Shown here: piece after piece, positions 1 through 5,820 of the stretch
How the letters are laid out: the number at the start of each line of letters is the position of its first letter
Position numbering within the stretch: the first letter of the stretch is position 1
Source of the DNA: Synechococcus sp. CPC35
GTDB taxonomy: Bacteria > Cyanobacteriota > Cyanobacteriia > PCC-6307 > Cyanobiaceae
DNA: 6,018 bases
Assembly: GCA_002684175.1 (NCBI GenBank)
Contig: NYUU01000126.1
Coordinates: forward strand, 1 to 6,018
Direction: 5' to 3'
Program-made: the position numbers and the translations under genes
Notes under the pieces: generated by a model
Databases searched by the model: none
Told to the model about the DNA's origin: nothing
Seen by the model: the letters and a program-made list of their open reading frames with translations, nothing else

Positions 1-450
1 AAAGGCATACAACGGCTGGTGAATGATCTGAACATTCCCTACAAGGCTGAACCTGCTCTCTGGCGGGATGACTTCGATCAGTTCGGATTCCAATGGATCG
101 ATTGCAATGACAACCGTCATTCCGTGATCAGTTTCATGCGGAGGGAAAACGCCGGCGGCACCTGGCTTGTAGTGGTCGCGAACTTCACACCTCAGAGCCA
201 TTCGCAATACCGGGTGGGTGTTCCCCTGGCAGGCTTCTACGAGGAGATCCTCAACACCGACGCAACCCAATACGGGGGCGGCAACCTGGGCAACATGGGC
301 GGCAAACAGACGGCCGAGTGGGGCATTCATGGGTATGAGAACTCCCTGGACCTCTGCCTGCCTCCACTGAGCCTGATGGTTTTTCGTCACAACCCGACGA
401 AGAGCCTTCAGAGCGCTTCCGAAAGCAGCGATCTGGACAACAGCCTGTGA
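1..450 (+). CDS. glgB: 1,4-alpha-glucan branching enzyme, C-terminal part (5' end outside window)
   Basis: The frame is open from base 1 and ends at TGA 448-450, leaving the last 149 residues. GlgB makes alpha-1,6 branches in glycogen by cutting alpha-1,4 chains and re-attaching them, in the cytosol. This piece covers the end of the GH13 catalytic region and the C-terminal all-beta domain. The start resembles the family's 'GVQRLVRDLN' helix (here [10 protein letters not shown]). It is followed by the '[10 protein letters not shown]' turn, the VVVANFTP strand, an EILNTDA motif, a GGGNLGN loop and the closing [10 protein letters not shown] strand, all in the order known from bacterial GlgB. The last 20 or so residues after VFRH are a polar, Ser-rich tail that looks poorly conserved. 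The catalytic residues lie upstream of the window. hemE follows 81 bases later on the same strand. Confidence 0.96.
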   Translation, partial: KGIQRLVNDLNIPYKAEPALWRDDFDQFGFQWIDCNDNRHSVISFMRRENAGGTWLVVVANFTPQSHSQYRVGVPLAGFYEEILNTDATQYGGGNLGNMGGKQTAEWGIHGYENSLDLCLPPLSLMVFRHNPTKSLQSASESSDLDNSL

Positions 451-479
451 CGAACCAGATGACAGTTATGGCGACACCG

Positions 480-501
480 CCGAGCTGATCCATCGGCTCG
501 G
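480..501 (+). other. strong hairpin between glgB and hemE
   Basis: CCGAGC at 480-485 pairs with GCTCGG at 496-501. The stem continues inward through one G-U wobble and three more pairs to a tiny loop. No T-run follows, so this is not a canonical intrinsic terminator. It could be an mRNA processing or attenuation element, or a stabiliser of the glgB 3' end. It lies 30 bases before the hemE start. Confidence 0.45.
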
Positions 502-531
502 GTAGGTTTCCGGCTGACCTGAACCGGCCTG

Positions 532-1596
532 ATGAGCGACTCCCTCCCCCTGCTGCTGCGTGCCGCACGTGGCGAAACGGTGGAGCGTCCTCCCGTGTGG
601 ATGATGCGCCAGGCAGGCCGGTACATGAAGATCTACCGGGACCTTCGAGACAAATATCCCAGTTTTCGTGAACGTTCTGAAAATCCAGACCTCTCCTATG
701 AGATCTCGATGCAACCCTTCCGTGCCTTCAAACCGGATGGGGTGATCCTGTTTTCGGACATCCTCACGCCCCTGCCTGGCATGGGGATTGATTTCGACAT
801 CATCGAGAGCAAGGGGCCTCAGATTGGCGATCCAATCCGATCCATGGAACAGGTCAATGCGCTTCGACCGTTGAATCCCGCTGAATCGATGCCATTCGTT
901 GGAACGGTGCTTCAACGACTGAGAGAAAGCGTCGGCAACCAGGCAGCAGTGCTTGGCTTCGTTGGCGCACCATGGACCCTGGCTGCCTACGTGGTGGAAG
1001 GCAAGAGCAGTAAAAACTACGCCGTGATCAAGGCCATGGCCTTCAGGGAACCAGAACTGCTGCACAAGCTCCTGGATCACTTTGCGGAATCAATCGCCAA
1101 CTACCTCCGCTATCAGATCGATTCCGGAGCCCAGGTGGTGCAGATGTTCGATTCATGGGCAGGCCAGCTGAGCCCAGCTGATTACGACACCTTCGCAGCG
1201 CCATATCAGAAAAAGGTGGTGGATATGGTCAAGCAAAGTCACCCCGACACACCATTCATCCTTTACATCTCCGGCAGTGCCGGTGTACTTGAACGAATGG
1301 CAACCACAGGGGTAGACATCATCTCGCTCGACTGGACCGTCGACATAGGCGAAGCCTTGCAACGCTTGCCGGAGCACATTGGTGTGCAGGGAAATGTTGA
1401 CCCTGGTCTTCTCTTCGGAACAGCTCCGGCGATTGAAGCCCGCATCGACGACTGCGTCAGAAAAGCCCGCGGAAGAAAATACATTCTCAACCTGGGGCAT
1501 GGCATCCTCCCCGGCACTCCCGAGGAAAACGGAGCCGCGTTCTTCCGCTCCGGCAAGAGCGTCATGGAACGCCTTGGCAACGGGACGATCACTTGA
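532..1596 (+). CDS. hemE: uroporphyrinogen decarboxylase
   Basis: This 354-residue protein matches the usual length of bacterial and cyanobacterial HemE. It decarboxylates the four acetate side chains of uroporphyrinogen III to give coproporphyrinogen III, at the stem of heme, chlorophyll and phycobilin synthesis. Both family signatures are present: [13 protein letters not shown] at residues 20-32 (substrate-contacting Arg) and [16 protein letters not shown] at 142-157. The essential Asp is D76 in [12 protein letters not shown]. Other active-site residues are Y153, S208 in FDSWAG and H323 in [11 protein letters not shown]. The ATG at 532 is chosen because [15 protein letters not shown] is the expected N-terminus. 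No clear Shine-Dalgarno sequence precedes it. The stop overlaps the start of the next gene by four bases, so the two are likely co-transcribed and translationally coupled. Confidence 0.98.
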   Translation: MSDSLPLLLRAARGETVERPPVWMMRQAGRYMKIYRDLRDKYPSFRERSENPDLSYEISMQPFRAFKPDGVILFSDILTPLPGMGIDFDIIESKGPQIGDPIRSMEQVNALRPLNPAESMPFVGTVLQRLRESVGNQAAVLGFVGAPWTLAAYVVEGKSSKNYAVIKAMAFREPELLHKLLDHFAESIANYLRYQIDSGAQVVQMFDSWAGQLSPADYDTFAAPYQKKVVDMVKQSHPDTPFILYISGSAGVLERMATTGVDIISLDWTVDIGEALQRLPEHIGVQGNVDPGLLFGTAPAIEARIDDCVRKARGRKYILNLGHGILPGTPEENGAAFFRSGKSVMERLGNGTIT

Positions 1597-2603
1597 GCCG
1601 GATCCTGGTCACAGGCGCAAGCGGATGCGTCGGACAATACGTTTCCCGCTGGCTGCTGGAACACTCAGAATCAGAACTGCTGCTCTGGCTGCGTGATCCA
1701 GCCAAACTGACTGCAGTTCCGGCCGATCACCCGCGGATCAAGCTGCTGATCGGTGACCTTCGCGACTCGCAACGGTTTGAGACTGAGCTGAACACCGTCA
1801 ATCGTGTGATTCACACCGCTACCGCCTGGGGAGATCCCGAGCGTGCCTGGCAGGTCAATGTGGTGGCGGTGAAGGAACTTCTGAAACGACTCAACCCTGA
1901 GGTGCTGGAGCAGGTCATCTACTTCTCAACAGCCAGCATCCTGGATCGACATCTGAGACCGCTACCTGAAGCGCTGGCCTATGGAACGGAATACATCCAG
2001 ACCAAAGCGCGCTGCCTTAGCGATCTGGAAGAGCATCCAATGGCGGAGAGAATTATTGCGGTCTTCCCAACACTGGTCTTCGGAGGGCGTGTTGATGGCA
2101 CAAGCCCATTCCCCACCAGTTACCTCACAGAGGGACTAGCAGAAGCAAGCCAATGGCTCTGGCTGGCACGGTGGCTGCGAGCCGATGCGAGTTTCCACTT
2201 CATACACGCTGAGGACATCGCACGAATCTGCGGATCTTTGGCAACAAAACCCCACCGAAGAAACAGCGAGCCTGGCCAGGGGCAACTTCGACGAATCGTG
2301 ATGGGGCAGTCCGCAATCTCTGTGGATCATGCCGTTGCAACCCTGTGTCGCTGGCGGGGGGTTCGGCGCACGCCGGGGATACGCCTGTGGCCTTGGTTGA
2401 TCGAGATACTGATCAAAATTCTGCCGATCGAAGTGAACGCCTGGGACCGCTTCAGCATCAAGCAGCGCCACTTCATCCATGATCCTGCCAGCGCACCGGA
2501 ACGTTTCGGTGACGTGAGCCATGCACCAACCCTCGAAACAGTTCTTAGTGATTCAGGCCTTCCCAATCGCGGAAAACCCAGATCCAGGCGTAAAGTGGAT
2601 TGA
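1593..2603 (+). CDS. NAD(P)-dependent epimerase/dehydratase (extended SDR family)
   Basis: A 336-residue protein starting at TTG 1593 inside hemE's stop (TTGA overlap). This start puts the nucleotide-binding motif at the extreme N-terminus, as is usual: [15 protein letters not shown], with the GxxGxxG glycines at 8, 11 and 14. An acidic GDLRD (54-58) follows the third strand, and VIHTATAW (72-79) corresponds to the SDR NNAG-like segment. The active site fits extended SDRs: Ser at 112/115 in YFSTAS and YIQTK (134-138) as YxxxK. FPTLVFGG (158-165) and FIHAEDIA (203-210) are typical of sugar-epimerase or reductase relatives. The substrate cannot be read from the sequence. The constant place beside hemE suggests a core role, but pigment or sugar metabolism is only a guess. 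The Arg-rich C-terminal tail (329-334) looks non-conserved. Confidence 0.92.
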   Translation: MSRILVTGASGCVGQYVSRWLLEHSESELLLWLRDPAKLTAVPADHPRIKLLIGDLRDSQRFETELNTVNRVIHTATAWGDPERAWQVNVVAVKELLKRLNPEVLEQVIYFSTASILDRHLRPLPEALAYGTEYIQTKARCLSDLEEHPMAERIIAVFPTLVFGGRVDGTSPFPTSYLTEGLAEASQWLWLARWLRADASFHFIHAEDIARICGSLATKPHRRNSEPGQGQLRRIVMGQSAISVDHAVATLCRWRGVRRTPGIRLWPWLIEILIKILPIEVNAWDRFSIKQRHFIHDPASAPERFGDVSHAPTLETVLSDSGLPNRGKPRSRRKVD

Positions 2604-2613
2604 TTGATTGATT
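2598..2613 (+). repeat. GATT tetranucleotide repeat, four copies
   Basis: Four perfect tandem GATT units span the stop codon of the epimerase gene (TGA 2601-2603) and run to within seven bases of the petE ATG, followed by a T-run. It occupies the place where a ribosome binding site would be expected for petE. Confidence 0.85.
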
Positions 2614-2619
2614 TTTTTA

Positions 2620-2979
2620 ATGCAGTCGTTCATTCGCAAGTTCGCAGCCGCCTGCTGTGCCTTCCTGATGCTGTTCGGTCTCGGGATCGGTTCCGCCAAC
2701 GCAGCAACAGTCGAAGTGAAGCTTGGCACTGACGCAGGCATGCTGGCGTTCGAACCCAACTCCGTCAGCATCAAGGCTGGAGACACCGTTAAGTTCGTCA
2801 ACAACAAGCTCGCTCCCCACAACGCTGTATTCGAAGGGCATGACGAATACAGCCACACAGATCTGGCCTTCAACCCCGGCGAATCCTGGGAAGAGACATT
2901 CAGTGAAGCCGGAACCTTCGACTTCTATTGCGAACCACACCGTGGAGCCGGAATGGTTGGTCAGGTCATCGTGGAATGA
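2620..2979 (+). CDS. petE: plastocyanin precursor
   Basis: A 119-residue precursor of the lumenal type-1 copper protein that carries electrons from cytochrome f to photosystem I. Residues 1-28 form a twin-part signal: basic RK at 6-7, a hydrophobic core through about residue 24, and a cleavage site after SANA, giving a mature start ATVEVKLG. All four copper ligands are present: H67 (APHNAVF), and C104, H107 and M112 in YCEPHRGAGM. The mature chain is about 91 residues, shorter than the 99-105 usual in plants and filamentous cyanobacteria. The missing part falls between H67 and C104. ATG 2620 is preferred; an in-frame TTG at 2608 would only add four residues before the signal. No Shine-Dalgarno sequence precedes the ATG. 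It lies 16 bases after the epimerase gene but ends in its own terminator, so a promoter inside that gene is likely. Confidence 0.97.
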   Translation: MQSFIRKFAAACCAFLMLFGLGIGSANAATVEVKLGTDAGMLAFEPNSVSIKAGDTVKFVNNKLAPHNAVFEGHDEYSHTDLAFNPGESWEETFSEAGTFDFYCEPHRGAGMVGQVIVE

Positions 2980-2984
2980 CAAAC

Positions 2985-3009
2985 TGACTTTGGATTGAAT
3001 CCATAGTCA
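2985..3009 (+). other. inverted repeat directly after petE
   Basis: TGACT (2985-2989) and AGTCA (3005-3009) frame TGGATT/AATCCA around a single central G, with one T-T mismatch between the two pairing blocks. The result is an 11-bp stem. It begins five bases after the petE stop and ends just before the 42-bp terminator palindrome. It may protect the 3' end of the petE message or act with the terminator. Confidence 0.6.
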
Positions 3010-3013
3010 ATAC

Positions 3014-3055
3014 AAAAAACTCCAGGATTTAATTAATTAAATCCTGGAGTTTTTT
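3014..3055. terminator. bidirectional intrinsic terminator after petE
   Basis: A perfect 42-bp palindrome: A6, then CTCCAGGATTT, an AATTAATT centre, then AAATCCTGGAG and T6. Read from the left it is a GC-containing stem followed by six U, an ideal terminator for petE. Because it is fully symmetric it also works for transcription entering from the right. It coincides with the change from GC-rich core DNA to AT-rich DNA. Confidence 0.93.
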
Positions 3056-3136
3056 AATGCACTCAACAACAACAAAAAATTTATTGCGTACAAGTTCAGC
3101 TCATCGACGAAAACAAAACAGCAACGATGACAAAAT

Positions 3137-3167
3137 TTGTTTTTTTTGCAATAGAGTTGCATAGAAT
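3137..3167 (+). promoter_or_regulatory. possible promoter of the Nif11-domain gene
   Basis: TAGAAT at 3162-3167 resembles a -10 box and lies 25 bases before the start codon. A weak -35-like TTGTTT at 3137-3142 gives a 19-base spacer, longer than ideal. The gene must have its own promoter, since the petE terminator stands between them. The exact boxes are uncertain. Confidence 0.3.
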
Positions 3168-3176
3168 TGTTCAAAC

Positions 3177-3181
3177 AGGAG
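3177..3181 (+). promoter_or_regulatory. ribosome binding site of the Nif11-domain gene
   Basis: AGGAG ends ten bases before ATG 3192. It is one of the few clear Shine-Dalgarno sequences in the window and fixes the start of the 77-residue protein. Confidence 0.8.
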
Positions 3182-3191
3182 AATTGACGTT

Positions 3192-3425
3192 ATGAGCCGT
3201 GAATCCTTTAAAGATTTCATCCATTCAATTGACCATAACCAATCACTACGACGCCAGGTGGCGGCTTGTGAAAACGAGGAAGACCTGATTGCGATCGCGA
3301 AAAGCAACCATTTCAATATCACAAAAGAAGATATCAGTGCAGACAAGAAAAACTCAGAAGCAGCAAAATGGTTCGAAACAAGCAAAATCAACAAATCATT
3401 CCACCAAAACGGCAATGATCAATAG
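3192..3425 (+). CDS. Nif11-domain small protein
   Basis: A 77-residue protein. Residues 1-49 match the Nif11-like pattern: MSRESFKDFIHSI at the start, a second helix with SLRRQVAAC, then ENEEDLIAIAKSNHFNITKEDI, the hallmark 'eelvaiAkeaGf.it.edl' segment. The family is common in cyanobacteria, both as stand-alone proteins and as leader peptides of prochlorosins and other ribosomal peptides. Here the tail (50-77) is Lys/Asn/Ser-rich, has no Cys and no Gly-Gly cleavage site, so it does not look like a lanthipeptide precursor. The only Cys is C26 within the domain. It is preceded by a good AGGAG and stands alone between the petE terminator and a non-coding stretch. Domain assignment is by pattern memory; cellular function is unknown. 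Confidence 0.85.
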   Translation: MSRESFKDFIHSIDHNQSLRRQVAACENEEDLIAIAKSNHFNITKEDISADKKNSEAAKWFETSKINKSFHQNGNDQ

Positions 3426-3981
3426 CTGTACAAATCAATCTATCAATGAAAGAGTCAAACTGAACCAAACTTTCATAAACTATCAACTTCATAATACGGA
3501 GAATTGTTTTAAAATAAAACGAGAGGCATGCAAGTGATCGACCATAAGCTGGCAGTCAGAAACATCTCCTTAACAACATCAAACGCGTAAGGCAAAGAGT
3601 AGAAAACAATGGAACAGAAATATTCCCAAAGCAGAACAGTAAAATCAAATTAATTCAACCCGCAAAAAGTTATTATGCAAACAAGCCAAGAAGATTCAAG
3701 CCAAGGGCAAAGAGAGGAGAGGCATGCGCGAAGGAATATAGACTCGAAAAGCGACTCAGAATCTTCAATAGCAAAAGATTAAATAACCACCAAATGAAAT
3801 AGCACCAAGAACCAACTGCTCGTAGTTACCACAATCAAGATCTTCATACAGAAGCAAAATAACGTGATGAAGGCTCAAGAGATTAAAAGCAAAAAACCAA
3901 AATATTTTCAAATGACAAAATATTCGCCAAGAAAAGAGCCTCAAATGCTAAAATAAAGACATCAAAGAGTTGCAACACAAG
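3426..3981 (+). other. long A-rich stretch without a convincing gene
   Basis: No large open frame on either strand. Over 3601-3960 a hand count gives 172 A, 60 T and about 36% G+C, a strong A-over-T bias on the + strand. It holds only very short frames: 20 codons from ATG 3528 after GAGAGG, 35 codons from ATG 3675, and 29 strongly basic codons from ATG 3867. It also has the 11-mer GAGAGGCATGC twice (3521-3531, 3717-3727), two CAAGCCAAG copies 15 bases apart (3682, 3697), and a weak ATGAAAG/CTTTCAT inverted repeat (3446-3476) without a T-run. It may be decayed sequence, or a leader or RNA. Confidence 0.6.
3946..3954 (+). promoter_or_regulatory. possible extended -10 box of the HesB/IscA-like gene
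   Basis: TGCTAAAAT carries the TG of an extended -10 element next to TAAAAT (3949-3954). Transcription from it would begin near 3961, leaving a short leader before TTG 3982. No matching -35 box is seen at the usual distance. Confidence 0.25.
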
Positions 3982-4314
3982 TTGGCTATCAAACTAACAA
4001 AGAGAGCAGCACTCGAAATGATGAGACAGACATCGGTTGCTGGGATTCCAGGGGAGATGTTTGCTGAGCTTGTATCAGGAGGATGCTCGGATTACTCAAT
4101 AGTCTTTGAACCTGGCAGAAATTCCGGATTGGCTGCATCCAGAGAATCAGGAGTCACCCTCTATGTAAAGCAAGAGCAACTCAAAAAATTTAAAAATATT
4201 GTAATTGACTATAGAGAGAATCTATCAGGAGGTGGCTTTTTTGTAGAAGGCAATAACATCCAAGTAAGCAGCTGTGGAAATTGCTTTTCAATCAAAGGAA
4301 CAGGTGAAAAATAA
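3982..4314 (+). CDS. divergent HesB/IscA-like (A-type Fe-S carrier fold) protein
   Basis: A 110-residue protein with the A-type carrier layout: an N-terminal helix (IKLTKRAALEMMRQ), then a VSGGCSDYSIVFEP strand with Cys35, GVTLYVK, the IDYRENLSGGGFFVEG segment (family 'iDY.....g.gF.i.NPn') and a C-terminal Cys pair. Known members assemble or carry Fe-S or iron through three Cys, normally C...CGCG. Here the pair is C98-G-N-C101, a CxxC, and the NP of the 'NPN' turn is replaced. Function as an Fe-S carrier is therefore inferred, not shown. No ATG fits. TTG 3982 gives the family-like MAIKLT start with AAAGAG 12 bases upstream; TTG 3970 would add four residues. ATG 4018 would remove a conserved helix. 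It converges with the oxygenase gene on the other strand. Confidence 0.72.
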   Translation: MAIKLTKRAALEMMRQTSVAGIPGEMFAELVSGGCSDYSIVFEPGRNSGLAASRESGVTLYVKQEQLKKFKNIVIDYRENLSGGGFFVEGNNIQVSSCGNCFSIKGTGEK

Positions 4315-4385
4315 GAATCTCACATCATTGATACAGACAAACAAAAATACAAAACTTTAAACTAACATCTCAATTCAAAATTGGC

Positions 4386-5303
4386 TCACAACATCATACG
4401 ACGCAACCGAGATTTACATTTATCTTTAAACTGTTCAAAAATTCCTTTTCGACTATCAATATGAGAAACGTTCCACATGCGGTCGCGTTTACAATATTCA
4501 CCAATAATATTAATACTACGACGTCTAACATGAGAGTTCACCCGTGGCGATACGCTATGGACAGCACCGAGTGAATTTAAAAACAAACAAAATGTATTTG
4601 CTCGATAAGGTATAGTTTGTACAGGTTGATGTAAACGAGATGAAATCGGGCGACCTTTAGCTTTATCCAACTGCACAATTGGACGGAACAGACGATGGAG
4701 AGTTAGATCACCACCAAACGCATTATCATCAGATCGACGCATATACAGCAGGCCAGCATAGATCTCCTTGGGATTGTCAACATGAGGAGGTTGACTTGTC
4801 TCACCTTCAGCAAGAGGTTCATTAACTACAAATTGACAATCCGTAACGAGAAGATCAGATTGACCAATGTTTCGAGGGTTCACATTTGATTCAAGTAATT
4901 GATCTAGCCGAGAAGAACCTAGTGAAGACAAAAGATATGGCTCAAAGAGTCGAACAACAGATCTAAAAAAATCAACACTAATATGAAAGCGAAGAAAATC
5001 TTCCCAGATCGGCGGCAAATCGTTCCAGTTAACGGCTTCAGCAAACTTGAGACGACGAGTAGGACTTCCAGCGTCCATTTTTACCACTCGATCAAGAATT
5101 AATTCTTCAGGGAAAGATGATTCAAGTTCGAGATATAGTTGAGAAGGAAGAGCCTCTTGTGTAAAAAGGTAAGGGAAGGGTTCAGATTGTGCAGAACGAA
5201 TAGATTGCAGGCAAGACAGACGGTGGGACAATGACTGCGCGCGAATAATTAAATTTTGACAGCAAAGGAGATGGCAGTGGTTTGCGAAGATAAAAAAAAG
5301 CAT
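4386..5303 (-). CDS. 2OG-Fe(II) oxygenase-like protein
   Basis: A 305-residue protein, counted from ATG 5303. The core is a double-stranded beta-helix of the 2-oxoglutarate/iron dioxygenase type: PPHVDNPKEIYAGLLYM gives iron ligands H174 and D176; GGDLTLHRL follows (197-205); then IPYRANTFCLFLNSLGAVHSVSPR supplies the distal ligand H249. The Arg cluster at 260-262 before SINIIGEY should bind 2-oxoglutarate. The segment PFPYLFTQEALPSQLYLELESSFP (42-65) is the usual entry of such proteins in bacteria and cyanophages. The substrate is unknown. Start is uncertain: TTG 5318 adds five residues, while TTG 5231 (281 residues) would drop a hydrophobic, Cys-rich N-terminus (MLFFIFANHCHLLCC) that may not be translated. 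None has a good ribosome site. The AT-rich composition and lone position suggest an acquired accessory gene. Confidence 0.8.
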   Translation of the reverse strand: MLFFIFANHCHLLCCQNLIIRAQSLSHRLSCLQSIRSAQSEPFPYLFTQEALPSQLYLELESSFPEELILDRVVKMDAGSPTRRLKFAEAVNWNDLPPIWEDFLRFHISVDFFRSVVRLFEPYLLSSLGSSRLDQLLESNVNPRNIGQSDLLVTDCQFVVNEPLAEGETSQPPHVDNPKEIYAGLLYMRRSDDNAFGGDLTLHRLFRPIVQLDKAKGRPISSRLHQPVQTIPYRANTFCLFLNSLGAVHSVSPRVNSHVRRRSINIIGEYCKRDRMWNVSHIDSRKGIFEQFKDKCKSRLRRMML

Positions 5304-5644
5304 TAAAACGAAACACAAAAATACAAACGGCCTAAGGATCCTCTCGGCAAGACTAAAAACTCAACAACACAATTAAGCAACCTGCCATACAAAGAAAAAG
5401 CATAAAGATATGCAATTACGGACCTTGCAAATCAAGCAAGCAAGCAGAATAAGAGGATGATAGTAGTCCCATCAAAAAGAGAATTTATCAGAAGATTCTG
5501 CAAATTTAATTAGCGGCTGAAATTCGATCGAACTGTATAAAAATAATTTTGTAGCATAAGAGACTAGCGCTAGTAAATTAAGCTCAAAGGGCAGGCTGAT
5601 TGCGGGCGTCGCAATCTGTCGCTATTAATGCTAAGCGAAACAAG
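5304..5644. other. AT-rich intergenic stretch upstream of the oxygenase gene
   Basis: No gene is supported here. On the - strand a weak promoter can be drawn for the oxygenase: TTGCTT (5380-5375) and TTTAGT (5357-5352), 17 bases apart. The + strand holds an 18-codon frame from ATG 5457, three CAAG tandem units (5433-5444) and a perfect 12-bp palindrome ACTAGCGCTAGT (5563-5574). Confidence 0.5.
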
Positions 5645-5820
5645 TTAAAACAACTCAACAGCGACCATCGAGGCATCGTCTCTGTTCGTTCGCTGCAGTT
5701 CGTCAAAGCGCTTAACGGTCCGCGGGCTAAGCCCATCGCTCACCCCTTGGACAATTGAGGATCAGTCAGTGAGCGCGATAAACCCTGGCAATGTGAGCAA
5801 AAACGAAAAGGTCGAAGCGT
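5645..5820 (-). pseudogene. remnant of a PP2C-like phosphatase C-terminus
   Basis: Read on the - strand, 5761-5645 encodes 38 residues ending in VKRFDELQRTNRDDASMVAVELF and a TAA stop. The NRDDASMVAVEL end strongly resembles the last metal-binding Asp and final beta strand of PP2C-family phosphatases (usual form '..RDDATlvvvel'). A TGA blocks that frame at 5762-5764. The adjacent frame continues the likely protein upstream with QGLSRSLTDPQLSKG (about 5785-5740), so one frameshift is implied. A third frame further up has VKFDSRFDLFVFAHIA (about 5850-5800). No intact start exists and most of the phosphatase domain is absent. The patch is 53% G+C, like the core genome and unlike its AT-rich surroundings, which fits a decayed older gene. 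Identity rests on a short motif. Confidence 0.42.

Noticed and set aside
1263..1696. Long open frames opposite or out of frame with hemE and the epimerase gene
   Set aside because: They overlap strongly supported genes, show no family motifs, and are expected in GC-rich coding DNA.
3446..3476. ATGAAAG/CTTTCAT inverted repeat as terminator of the Nif11 gene
   Set aside because: The stem is AT-rich with a 17-base loop and no T-run follows, so it should not terminate well.
4371..4383. CAATT-CAA-AATTG inverted repeat between the convergent genes as a shared terminator
   Set aside because: The stem is five AT-rich pairs and lacks flanking runs of T; too weak to call.
5600..5758. A 52-codon + strand frame from TTG 5600
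   Set aside because: It has no ribosome site and lies over the - strand phosphatase-like remnant, whose sequence makes better protein sense; it is probably a shadow.
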